A stretch of 64,000 nt of DNA from Cliona cf. orientalis (Eukaryota > Porifera > Demospongiae > Clionaida > Clionaidae), in contig OZ005695.1 of NCBI GenBank assembly GCA_963930775.1, forward strand, positions 2,976,001 to 3,040,000. The letters are read 5' to 3'. The notes under the pieces are model-generated. The model saw nothing but the letters and a program-made list of their open reading frames with translations. It was not told where the DNA came from and ran no database searches. Shown piece by piece: positions 32,531 through 43,735 of the stretch; the first letter of the stretch is position 1; every line of letters starts with the position of its first letter. A program made the position numbers and the translations under genes.

Positions 32531-35500
32531 CAGAAGACTGCAACATAACAGAGTGGCTACATAATGTTTGATATTTCTGTACTCGCACTAATTTTTACAG
32601 AACATTAAAATTTGTTGACCCTGTATCATTTCCACATGCTACTAAATTTTGTTACTCAAAAAGGAGGTTGCTGGAGCCAAGAGTGCATAATAAAGTACAC
32701 ATAATTTTTATTATGTGCTCTTGCTGGATGGAGCCTTAGGGTATGTGGTAAAGGGTTGCACAACTCTAATGTTCAAAATTTCATTTCGGGACCAATCCTC
32801 AAACACAAGTCTTAGAACAGCCCACCTTAAGAGATACTATTCTGCACTATTGATCTGCCATGGTATTCAGTTGTGGTATGTGTTGAGTGCAGGTGATGGA
32901 AGTGGTATCCATGATAATTCTGAGCATGCCATGGCCTTGAGTGCAGGCAAATGTGACAAGTGAGCTGACATGTTGGGACAAAAGAAGTTCTTGACCATGC
33001 AATGGGATGGTTTCCCCTCAAGTTTGGGATTGCCTACATGCAAGGGCAGTCTCCTCAGGCAATTCCCCTGCAAGCCACAATGATAAGGATAAGTAGATTG
33101 GCTTCTGTAGCTGATTAGCTGTCCATACTTTGGTTGGAGTGGTTTGTACTAGGTGGTTTATGGTCCAAGATAAGTGGTTTGAGTTGATAAAAGCAACAGT
33201 CCCTAGAAACCTTATGGCATGTATGTATTTCTTAGACCTAAAAATGCAATGTCAACTAGCTACAGAAAAAATTATTAAACTAGACAACAAAAATTGGAAA
33301 GTACAGCAAATTCAACCTGTATAGTGTTATAGGAGAGAGGGAGGGATCGAAAGTAATAGTCTAAGCCAGTCACAGCCCATATGCCTACATTTGTACACTT
33401 GTACATGTACCTACACACTCAACTCAGACACATGTAGATGTTCTCAATGCATTGTAGTATGTTACCTAGGAGATAGGTATACCTATATGTTATAGTTACA
33501 AGACCTTAATTGGGGTGCATGAGATGCATGGTCCAATGCACCCCAATTAAGGTCTTGTAACTGTCTTATTGGCCCATGACCCCCTCTCATCATTGGCCTA
33601 CCCTATGATCACCCACACCCCTGTGGTGGCCGGCAATTTGCCTATAAAAACTATGGTTGCTAGGTGATGGCCAATAATCCCTGGTACAGTATAGCTGTGT
33701 ACTGTTGACACAGAGCAGTACACACAAGCTATACTATATCAACCACAAAATGTTAGTTGGGTGTGCTTTCACATTTTGAATTCAGAAAAGCAGCAGGCAA
33801 GTTAGGCTGGCTTTGAGCTACCCTTTTGTACGACAAAAGGTGAGGAATATTATCTGAGTACTAGCCTAGCTGTTCAGGTTAACATTTTTGCATGCCGGCA
33901 GTAATTTTCTATGGATGACTTTTGAGCTAAAAATGTGGATGAATGTCAGTATACTGGCCTAGCTGTTTGACTTCAGCATTTTGCATGCTGCCAGTGACTC
34001 CCTGGTCCAGTGGAAAATTAATGCTTATGCATGCATAAACCTGGAAGAAGCAGTAAAATACAGCCTTATAATAATAATATTATGGTGCAGAATATCCTAG
34101 TAGGAGCAGTGCCTAGCGTAGTGATGCCAGTACCAGGGTTAGCTAGCAGTTCCTTAGAGGATCTTAAAGCCAACTGCCAGCATTTTAATGTTGCATACCA
34201 CCCAATTTTTGTGTGCAATATTAAACAGCTGGGAGAGAGGACCTGGGGAGTACCGTAGTTAATCGAATACAATGCATGATTCAATTTAACGCAAGAAATT
34301 TTTACGAATTCTCATAACGTTTATATATGCAGTGATTGACGACCTTTACCAGAAAAAATGCACGTTTTCAAAATTGAAATTATTTTTTTTCCATACGTAG
34401 TATTAGACTAAGTACGGTAGCTACAGTGAGGTACATGATGCATTAGAATATGGATAGTTACCAAACTATACGATAGTTAGATGTTGTTTTTGCATATATT
34501 CTACAAAGCGGCGAAGCCACGAGTAGAATTGCAAAAATAACATCTAACTATTTTGGTAGTGACCCGTTAACCTACTAATGACCCTCTATCACCTTTAACT
34601 ATACTACAATCTGAGATTGAAAATTATGTTGCTATGGTAACTGCTACCAAAACTTGTTGCTCAGATTTGTGCTACATAAGTACCAAGCAAAACCTCACTG
34701 TGTATTTGTGGATCTTGCTGGTTGATCCAAGCTGCTAGAGAGATTGTACACCCACCACAGTCCAACTTGGCAGGATCCTCATATCACGCCCTCAAATAGA
34801 TTTTGAACAAATCTGCAGATGGAATATTCCAAAAATAATCGTTGTCATTCTCTGTACATGTGTTAGTCTCTCACACTCAAGACTACATTAAAGAGTAAAT
34901 TTGCACCTTTTTGCTCATTTCTCACCTGTGTATGTATATACATGTATGTTGAACTTTGTTGAATTTTTTCTCTTATTCCCTCCCTTACTCTCCCTCCCTC
35001 TCTCCTATTTGTATATTGAGTTCTGCAGTAGTTGTCTTGGCTCATTCTTGACTCATAATTTTTCTGTAGTGGACATTGCACTTTAGGTCTAAATATTAAC
35101 AAGATTTTATGCATCCCATATTGATATTCCTCTAGGTAAGCATTTGATTTTACAACAGCTAAACAAACTCATGTCCAAGTATGGGTAATCAACTCAAACC
35201 GCTATCTTGGACCACACAAATAGCTACACAAGCCAATTGATTATCCTTATCATTGTGGCTTGCATGGGAATTGCCTGACAAGACAGCCCTTGCATGAAAA
35301 TTCTGCTAACAATTCCAAACCTAAGGCCATTGCCTGCTCAGGAAACCTAATCCCAGCAAAAGGCAGAGCCACTTAGCTACATATATGTGGAGAATTATAG
35401 AGGGGTACATATATAAAAGCTCTATTGTCCCAACTTGTACACTTGTACATGTACATACACCCTCAACATGGATAGATGTGTGGGCACATGCATGCACCTC

Positions 35501-35550
35501 TAGCTCTTCTCTACTACAACTCACATGTACAATTGTGTGGAATATTCTTA
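32531..35550. other. Inter-unit spacer, copy 2
   Basis: Homologous to 10,876-12,928, with a small inversion (about 32,967-33,382) and extra DNA at 33,400-34,560. The extra part holds a 74-bp hairpin at 33,493-33,566 and unassigned sequence. No gene seen. Confidence 0.6.
33493..33566. mobile_element. Short hairpin element (GTTACAAGACCTTAATTGGG)
   Basis: Perfect inverted arms GTTACAAGACCTTAATTGGG / CCCAATTAAGGTCTTGTAAC with a short loop. A decayed relative lies at about 36,034-36,110. Confidence 0.8.
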
Positions 35551-36861
35551 TTAACAGTACTTCTTCCTTAGTTCTTCAGCTAGTGACTTGTATCTGGGGT
35601 AAGTATCTATAGCGTCAATGATGGCAGACCATGTGGGAGGTGGTTCAACTTGATTCAGCCATAGTTTCAGCATCTCCCTGAAATACTTCTCTGACTCGTC
35701 ATGATCACTTCTTATATTTCTCAGCTCTCCTTCTTTGAGTTCAAGAATAAGACCAATATTCTCCCAGTCAGCTGACACTTTGCTGAGGAGTTCTCTCAAT
35801 AATACGCTAATTTTTGGTGGTGAGGTCATCTCTGGTTGCCTGGGTCCACCATCAGTCATTCTTGAGCGTTTTGGATTTGATGGTCCTGTTTATAATGATT
35901 AACATACAGTTTCACGAGATTTCCCTGGATGTACCCCCTTAAAAATGTATTCAGTTGAGATCACACTCACATTTTTGACTATGCATGCATTGCTATAGTA
36001 ATTTAGACTTGCACCATAAAAATCCTTAACATGTTATAGTTACAAGACCTTAATTGGGGTGCATGAAATGCATGGTTGAATGTGTCCCAACTAGGGTTGC
36101 AACTGTCTTGTTGGTCTGTTGTCCCCTCTTCTCATTGGCCTACCCTATGATCACATACCCATACCCCTTTGATAGCCAGCAATTTGCCTATAATATCAAC
36201 TTTGGTTGCTAGGCAATAGCCAACAAATAGCTAGCAATTCAAAATTGTGAGCTTGTATAGTACACACTCAGACCACTCAGCATATCTATAGATCAACACT
36301 AGTACTCCGGTACACATAGTTATTGTTATGTTGAGTGAGAAACTGGCTAGTAGTGAAAGATGGAGATAGGCTGCTGGAACTAATGGACAGCTACACTTAC
36401 CTGTTTCTGAATCTGCACCTTCAGGATCACTGTGTCCTCGTTTCCTTCCAGTGCCTTGTGGTTCTGTAGTGGTGATATCTATACGAACAAGGAAAATTGT
36501 ATTGCACTGAGACAGATAATCATCTTGGATGCATCATGCATGCTGGCAAGATTAAGAACATATCACACAAGGAAAAGAGCCTTGTACAATGTCATGCTAT
36601 AACTATGCTGCGTGTGTAAATGCTTTCAGAGTGGAAAGAGTCCAGCTACTTGGCTCAATCATGTGTGCAAAATGTCAAGTTATTTCCCGAAAACTATGCA
36701 CATCTGCTGTGATGGTTCAAACTGTTACTAGGTATGTGCTCAAGCCTGACACTATTGTTGCTAGGTTGTAGATGTGTTGTCACATGCAAGCACATAGGTT
36801 GTACATTCGGTATCGGATGTACATAGCCTCGGGCCTCCAACGATCGATACACGGATGCCAT
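35551..36861 (-). pseudogene. Unit D: deleted ANK-ZU5-Death copy
   Basis: Only three parts of the gene remain. The ATG and seven codons (MASVYRS) lie at 36,861-36,841. A basic linker exon is at 36,478-36,401 (DITTTEPQGTGRKRGHSD, phase 1-1). An intact Death exon is at 35,885-35,551 (GPSNPKRSRMTDGGPRQP, ADWENIGLILELKEG, LAEELRKKYC, stop). Everything between codon 8 and the linker exon, about 4 kb including all ankyrin repeats and ZU5, is gone. The Death exon itself has no disabling change, so it could be a recent deletion or a donor for gene conversion. Confidence 0.8.
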
Positions 36862-36986
36862 GTTCAATAATTATATTTCAGGTGATCAGCGAACAGGTCA
36901 GTGCCGGTGTCACAGGGTAGGACCTCCGGGTGAAATCTTCTCCCCCGGAGGGTCTAAGGAAATTTTCTCCGCCCGGAGACTCGTAC

Positions 36987-37316
36987 CAGAGGAGGTAGGA
37001 CACGCTTGACCTTTGGCTAATAGTTCACTAATGGTTTTTGGAGAATATCGTTGTGATTTTCGAACTCAGCGCTATTGATTTAGTGGGGGAGCCCCTCTTA
37101 GTTAGCACTATAGAGCAATTTTTAGGTCTTTGGAATGTCAATTAGCCGACCTAAAAATTGCTCTATAGTGCTAACTAAGAGGGGCTCCCCCACTAAATCA
37201 ATAGCGCTGAGTTCGAAAATCACAACGATATCCTCTTAAAATCTTCATGAAAGCCTATAATAGCGATTTAATTAGTGAACTATTAGCCAAAGGTCAAGCG
37301 TGTCCTACCTCCTCTG
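36987..37316. mobile_element. MULE-like MITE nested in the Ginger1 element
   Basis: 330-bp palindrome with CAGAGGAGGTAGGACACGCT ends, flanked by GACTCGTAC on both sides, a perfect 9-bp duplication. The same family occurs at 60,317-60,693. Confidence 0.92.
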
Positions 37317-37469
37317 GACTCGTACGTTCGTACTTCCAGGGCTTGGGCTCCGCCCCCTAGGGCAAAACCTCCGGGCATGCGTACGCGGGTGCGCGCGCTG
37401 TGTGCGGACATTACGCGCCAACATTTGACCTTCCAATTAACCTGGCTACTCAGTAGGTGTCAAGGATTC

Positions 37470-37477
37470 TATAAAAG
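37470..37477 (+). promoter_or_regulatory. TATA box of the Ginger1 gene
   Basis: TATAAAAG about 280 bp upstream of the first in-frame ATG (37,751), at the expected distance ahead of an untranslated leader. Confidence 0.55.
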
Positions 37478-37534
37478 CAGGGTGGCAGCATGAGCAACAC
37501 ACGGTATTCATATGAACTTCAAAGCATCCAACTA

Positions 37535-37735
37535 CCACTTCAACTCATCAAGGACATCAACTCTTCAAGGACTTCAAAGGACTATATCTTCTCAACTCTT
37601 CAAGGACTTCAAAGGACTACATCACTCTTCGCTGCAATCAAGGACATCAACTCTTCAAGGACATCGATTCATCAAGGACATAGACTCTTCAAGGACATCG
37701 ACACTACTACAAGGACTACATCACTTCACTGCAAT
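37535..37735 (+). repeat. Tandem TCAAGGACATC repeats in the Ginger1 leader
   Basis: About ten imperfect units such as CATCAAGGACATCAACTCTT and CTTCAAGGACTTCAAAGGAC, period 12-18 bp, between the TATA box and the ATG. They create long open frames with no domain content. Confidence 0.8.
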
Positions 37736-37750
37736 CAGCATAATATTATT

Positions 37751-40310
37751 ATGGCCACAGTACAGGAGTACGATGACATTTTGCGATACAAAACGAGCAC
37801 TTCAAACAAATACCGATCTGGCCTTAGCGAGAATGAAAAAAGAAATATAAGAGATAAGGCTTCGAGGTAGGTCCTGCCGCAACGGGCTACACTATGCATT
37901 ATTTACAGTATCCGACGTCATTTGAAGAGCAATAATTATACCTATATGCAGGTACATTGTTGAGAACAACCTACTCTATGTTGAGGTTATCGACAAAAAA
38001 GTTGACCTGGTGCGAAAGCGTTGAGTGATTGTGAAGGAGGAGGAAAAAAAGCGGATTTTAAGAATGTGCCACGATGGCATTGACGGAATGCACTTTGGTA
38101 GGGACAAAACCTATGGCAAGGTATATCATTGTTTAGAAACTTACTTATATCATCATACACATGATAATATGTTTCTTCTCCCCATTCCAGATTGTAGACG
38201 AGTTCTACTGGAAAGGAGTCCATGGAGATGTGCAAGAATTTTGCAAGCGGTGTGAAAAGTGCCAACGCACCAATCGTGTCCTGCAGAAGCCACGTGCAGA
38301 GCTTCATCCGATACCCGTGACCAAGGTCTGGCACAGAGTTGGCATAGATCTTGTTGGTCCTCTACCTGAAACTAAGAAGGGCAACAAATACATAATCACT
38401 CTTAGTGATTATTTTTGAAAGTGGCCAGAGGCTGCACCTATTCCATCAAAAGAGGCGACATGTGTTGCTCACTTTTTGTTGGAAACGTTTTGCAGACACG
38501 GATGGCCCAAGTATGTCCTCTCAGACCAAGGCTGAGAGTTTGTAAATGGGATCAACTCCACCCTTTTTGAGTTGACGGGAGTTAAGCAATGCGTGAGCAG
38601 TGCTTACCATCCCCAAACGAATGGCCTGGATGAGAGGCTAAATCAAACCCTTGTGACGACTTTGAAGAAGGTGGTGGACGCTTGCAGTGCAGATTGGGAT
38701 GAGCATATTTCTGCAGCTTTATATGCTTATCGGATATCCCCACAAGATTCCAGCAAATTCTCTCCCTTCTTCCTCATGTACAACCGCCAGCCTCGAAAAG
38801 CAGTCAGCCTAACAATGACTGAGCGGGAAGATTGTGAAGAGTCTGAGGAGGAAGACTCTGAGGATACAGAGGCCGTGATCGAGAAGCTCCTTGCAATAAG
38901 AGAAAATTGCCACCTTAAAGCCAAGGCAAATATTGATGCTGCCCAGGAAAAGCAGAAGAAGCAATACGATAGCAAGCACAATGCACTGAAGGTAAGTTAA
39001 TGTGCATATAACTATGTCATAATTCTCATTCATGGATAAAATTATTACGTGCAGGTGTATCCTGTTGGGTCCAAGGTATGGCTGAAGAACATGGCTAACT
39101 CCCACCGAATGGGTGGCAAGATGGACCCAGTTTATATTGGGCCATACACAGTCGCTGAAACCTTGGACAAAGGGCGCTACCGCTTGCAGAGGGCTGATGG
39201 AACAATACTGAAGAAACTCTATAATGGAGTTTTGCTGAAAGAGAAGTTGGATCCAGTCTCACCTGCAGAGGAGTCAACTTTACCTACCAAGCGATGCCAT
39301 CAGAAGAGCAAGAAGTCGAACCCTGCTTCTAAACGGAGAAAAGTATATACATGACATTGTACAATATTACAATCAAATTTACTCATTAGATGCTAATATT
39401 AAATTGCAGATTAACCATGGATCATGGGTGCCATCCTTAGACTTAACCGTCTATGACAAGGGCTGCATTGAGATGGAAGAAGGTCTTCTAACCGACAAAC
39501 ATATGTTGGCTGCCAGCAAGCTATTGAAGAGGGAATTTCCTGGCTTGCAAGGTCTGCAGTCAATCTTACTGTCTGAGACTGATGGATTTTCTCCAATATC
39601 TTTGGAGCAAAATGCTGGCTTTGTGCTGGAAGGTGAGTAATTTATAATCATATCAGTCAATGTGTTGTAATCCTGTGCCCTATCTAAAGCCCTGCAGTTT
39701 CATTTTGAGTCCGAATGGGAGCACTGGATAGCAACCTCATATATCAATGGTGAAGTACTGTTGTACGACAGTAAATTCACTGGAGAGCTGTCAAGAAGCC
39801 TGGAACAGCAAATCTGCCAGATTTATCAAAGTGCAGTGGTGAATGAAAGGCTTCAAGTTGCAGTAGTTGCAGTGCAGCAGCAAACTGGATCTACGGAATG
39901 TGGAGTGATGGCTATTGCCAATGCTTACCATGGAATTTGTGGTGATGACTTGGCTAAAGTACGCTTTGCAGAAGTGGACTCCATGAGGAACCATCTTTCT
40001 AGGTATGATGATAGCTATTGATTATTCTGCTGAAACGATCCATGACATCTCTGTGATTCATGACATTGTGATTACCCAGGTGCTTTGAGAACTGTCGCCT
40101 CACTCCTTTTCCGCTAGCCTCTAGTAGACGGCAAACAGTGGGCAGGACGCTCAAATACATCAATATTGATGTAAGCTGTGTTTGTGGGCGCCTGGATTCG
40201 TATCAAGATATGATATATTGTGACGAGTGTGATAACTGGAGTCACATGGACTGAACAATGTTCCTCATGGAGACTGGTTTTGTAATAAATGTTGTAAATG
40301 TTGATATTTC
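37751..40310 (+). pseudogene. Ginger1 transposase: integrase, GPY, Ulp1-like, PHD-like
   Basis: Exons read on the plus strand: 37,751-37,867 (MATVQEYDDILRYKTSTSNK), 37,952-38,118 (H2C2 His pair in CHDGIDGMH), 38,191-38,991 (CKRCEKC, then the integrase core), 39,055-39,350, 39,410-39,630, 39,690-40,000 and 40,080-40,310, with GT/AG at most borders. Catalytic acids: D in GIDLVGP, D in VLSDQG, E in GLDERLNQ, with 35 residues between the last two (DD35E). The GPY motif is VYIGPYTV. The Ulp1/C48-like part shows EHWIA, LLYDS, and QQQTGSTECGV (His, Asp, Gln, Cys). The C-terminus has CVCG, MIYCDECDNWSH, like a PHD finger. In-frame TGA codons at 38,022-38,024, 38,416-38,418, 38,533-38,535 and in the last exon make this copy inactive. 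Borders are approximate. Confidence 0.85.
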
Positions 40311-40717
40311 ATGATCATGTAATGACTGATATCTACCGTATTTCTCTTCATAATTATTTATTATTTCAATATTCCACATTATAGTTGTTACAACTTAAGT
40401 GCAGACACACAGGGTAGATGCCTTGTGAAGTTTGGTAGGGAGGAGGTTTTACCCTGGAGGGGGAGATAATTTACTAGGATACTCTCTCTCCGGAGGAAAT
40501 TTCCAGGGGAAGGTTCTACCCTGTGACACCGGTCTCTTAGTCCTCACTACCACTTCTTTCTTCTAGATAGCGCAAGTAGTGGTTGATCGCTGTATATTAA
40601 ACATGTACGAGGCCCACTCACGTACGTACATGTACAAATGTGGGCGTGTACTTAACACCTTAAATTTTAATCACATGATATAAATGAAAACAGTTACTAA
40701 AAATAGAAAATCTGATA

Positions 40718-42023
40718 CTATCTTCTCTTGCTCAGTAATTCTTCAATCTACATGATAACAGAGAAGGGTAAAATTAATAATAAATATAGCCTATATACAA
40801 ATTCCTTACCTGTTGTCTGTACATTGTTTTCAAGTCGTGGATGTCTAGTTTCAGTTCCTCTGCCTTCTCTCCATACATCTGAAGCATGGCCTCATGCTTC
40901 CTCTCCACTTCCTGGAAATGATAATAACCTGGTAATCGAATTTTCTTTCACTAATTAGATCTTGCACTTTATTATAGAGTACATGTATAAACACGGTATC
41001 TATTGACAGGCTACATCATGGGCTCTCTGGCCAGCAGGTTGGAATTTCAAGTGGAAAGGCTGCAACTAATAAACCTCTGTCTTGTACTATTGTGTACCTG
41101 TAACTTTTGCTTCAAAGATGGGATTGTGTCGACTTCATTCTTGAGTGTTTCATTCTGAGCTGATAGGTTAGCCAAGTCCTCTGCCATGGCAGCTCGAGAA
41201 CGCTCCAACGAACCAACCAAATTCTGAAACAACAAATACTCAGTCAACGTACATGAGCTGATATTGCAGGTTGTACATGTATGTATCCATATAATATTAT
41301 TATATTAGCTCTATCCAGTTAATATCCCAGGCCTTACTTTGTAACATGCATCATTAAAAGGCTGATATGTGCTAGTCTGGAGAGCTAGCCCCTCTGCTCT
41401 CCTTTTGCGCATGCAAGAAGAGAGGAGGGGCTAGCTCGCCAGACTAGATATGTGCCTAATGGGGACAAACAAGGCTAGTCATGCACAGGCACATCACTGA
41501 TGGTTTGGTGTTACTGGTATACCTGACTGTTTGCCAGCTCTCCTTCCTTCTGTTTGAGTAGAGACTGGAGCTGCTCTATCAGTGAGGCAGATGGTGCCAC
41601 GCCCCCTCGACCGGTGTGTAGGGACATGTCAGACACACTCCCCCCACCCTCACTGGCAGCATGGAGGGACTTCTCAAGAATATCACTCTACAAAAATTAA
41701 TAGGGACATAAATTCTGGTATAATATTCCTCAACAACCGTAGAGAAGCCATCCCACCTGTAATGCCTGATACTACTAGCCCAGTGCCTGATACTACCTGT
41801 ACCTGACTTCCAGTACTTGACTGTCGAGAGACTGTGCGATTCAGTGACAGGGAACTGGCCAGCTGTGCTCTTAGTCTCTCCTGTAGAAAAAAATTTATGA
41901 CCATACACTACTATGGTTGCAGCTATCATCTACATGTACCTTCTCTTGTGATTCCAGACAAGCCTTTCTACTCTCGGCCTCCAATCTGACTCGCTCATAC
42001 TCCAACTGACGTTCCAATATCTC
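40718..42023 (-). pseudogene. TMF1: TMF1-like fragment, copy 3 (best preserved)
   Basis: Minus-strand exons 42,023-41,940, 41,880-41,803, 41,687-41,523, 41,223-41,098, 40,911-40,810 and 40,747-40,718. All six stay open and in phase, including a 165-nt exon (SDILEKSLHAASEGGGSVSD) and the terminal IEELLSKRR stop. A 9-nt in-frame deletion shortens EKAEEAEEL to EKAEEL. The two more upstream exons found in copies 1 and 2 are absent; similarity ends just after the 42,023 acceptor. With no start or upstream exons it is a gene fragment, though its frame is intact. Confidence 0.85.
41374..41446. mobile_element. Short hairpin in TMF copy 3 intron
   Basis: AGTCTGGAGAGCTAGCCCCT / AGGGGCTAGCTCGCCAGACT arms around a 30-base loop; only in this copy. 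Confidence 0.75.
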
Positions 42024-42929
42024 CTACGCCAGTAGTTCTCATAGGAAACATAGTAAAATTATAGGAAGTGATGAAACTACAGATCGCAAATATTTTTTTG
42101 CATTAAGCATGTACAATTTTGCAGTTTTTGTGGCTAATGACCCCTGCCATCTACATGTATACATGTACATGTCACCTAATGAACTATTAAATGTTTTGCT
42201 GCCTGCAAATTCTTGCCATATGGTACAGGGTCAACAACAATGTATGTCCAATGTATGCACATGTGCATTATACTAGGAAGATGATATCATCAGGCGGGGC
42301 GAGCCTTTGCTCGTGGTATCAGCTGTACTCCAGGGTTTTTATTTGTAAAGATTGTCATAGTTTTGAGGCACTAACTGGGCAGGCTATAAAGCACAACCAA
42401 ATGACTGAATTGGAGCAGCCAGGCTCTCATCATTCTTGACATCCTTGAGTACACACTATTAAAGCTGGAGAAAGGTACAGCTCTACCTATAGCTGAAAAC
42501 AGTGCCAACCGTGAATGACTGCCACTGCCATGGCTACAATTCGAGATGAATAAGTTCGAAAGTTACCCAATAGCATGCTCCACGACGCAGATTTGTATCC
42601 GCCTAAGGCCCTTGAGCTCGAGCCACACAGCACTGCCACGATTCCGCTGTTGATGACGACCTTTACCTGTCATGGTAAGGTCTACCATGTGGTGTCTGAG
42701 CATGTGCATTGAGTCGTTGCCATGCAAGATCACGCACAAATAAATAAATAAATAAATAAATATTTATATATATATTTTTATACACTGCTTCCGGTTTCTC
42801 GTGTATTCGGGGCTCGCTCAGGCTCGCCCCAAAATATGCATGTAACAGGCTTATTATCAAAGCTGTGTGCTTGTGGAATATTAGATGCCACCCTCAAAAT
42901 TTGTATTGTTCACTATAGACAGGTTCGAC

Positions 42930-43110
42930 TCACATGTACATAATATGTATGCAGTAGTCGTGACTTAGAAATGCAATGGTTTTTTCCATGCTGGCCACAG
43001 CTGGAGCCTGGGGTGGTCGATCCATAGCACTACCGTCCAACTGGGGGAGCTTGTGACCCAACAGTGCTCTCATACAACCCTCGGCGGAGGCACACAGCGA
43101 CATCAGCTCG
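42930..43110 (-). other. Possible captured exon
   Basis: Minus-strand frame reads SYELMSLCASAEGCMRALLG, then KLPQLDGSAMDRPPQAPAVA and EKTIAFLSHDY. It is richer in G+C than its surroundings and looks protein-like, with GTGAGT just past its 3' side. No family recognised. Confidence 0.35.
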
Positions 43111-43278
43111 TAGCTGTGTGCATATATACAAGTGTGTGTATGTGTGTGATTGTAGTCACCTAGCAACCTATATTTAAGTTTTATAGGTAAATATTATTAT
43201 TATCGACTATGGGATGATCAAGCGTGCTAGATGATCATAGGGTAACCCGATGGTGAAAGAGGGTTACGAATAATAATA

Positions 43279-43735
43279 CCGTAGAATCCCGCGATTACGC
43301 CCCCCGCCCTTTGTGTATGCTAGGATTGGGCAAAAGTGGGGAGGGGGCTCATACGCGGGATCCTTACATTTCTGTGTGACGACCATTACCGACCATCGAA
43401 TGCAACGTGGGCGCACGATCTCTGTACTTTCTCTGGCTGTTTGGTGGGCAATACTCGAGAAAAACGACAAAGTAAAGCATGATATGACACAAATAGCTAG
43501 TTTGCTAGCTGTAGCTACTGTTTCTATTGACTTATGGTCTCCATTTTATAGTCAGGGAGAGGGGTTGGGGATAGGGGTTTGGGGACGTCCTAGGACTGTC
43601 GTTGGCAATCCTAGATAACCCTCGGGAGGGGAGGGGGGCTTATACGTGAGATAAAACTACCTATGCAGGAACTTGAGCTAAAAATGCAGGGGGGGCTTAT
43701 GCGCGAGGGGGGGGCGTAATCACGGGATTCTACGG
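43279..43735. mobile_element. CCGTAGAATCCCGCG MITE with TA duplication
   Basis: Left CCGTAGAATCCCGCGATTAC, right GTAATCACGGGATTCTACGG, flanked by TA, 457 bp. Decayed relatives sit in intron 1 of genes A and B. Confidence 0.85.

Larger units (their letters stand above)
36908..40528 (+). mobile_element. Ginger1-like DNA transposon with CCGG target duplication
   Basis: Ends are TGTCACAGGGTAGGACCTCC and, at the right, GGTTCTACCCTGTGACA, inverted repeats opening TG and closing CA like Gypsy LTR tips. CCGG lies at both sides (36,904-36,907 and 40,529-40,532). Ginger1 elements are defined by 40-270-bp inverted ends, CCGG/CCGT duplications, a Gypsy-type integrase used as transposase and a C-terminal OTU or Ulp1 protease domain; all these are seen here. 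It is inserted in the upstream region of unit D, between TMF copy 3 and the lost ANK gene, and itself carries a nested MITE at 36,987-37,316. Confidence 0.93.

Noticed and set aside
34717-34745. CTGGTTGATCC, as at the start of 18S rRNA
   Set aside because: Only 11 bases match and neighbouring sequence is unrelated; chance.
37490-37870. 126-codon frame starting MSNTRYSYELQSIQL
   Set aside because: Mostly translation of TCAAGGACATC tandem repeats in the leader; the coding ATG is better placed at 37,751.
38161-39000. Gypsy LTR retrotransposon or retrovirus-like pol
   Set aside because: No reverse transcriptase, protease or LTR; introns, CCGG flanks, short inverted ends and a C-terminal Ulp1-like domain fit Ginger1.
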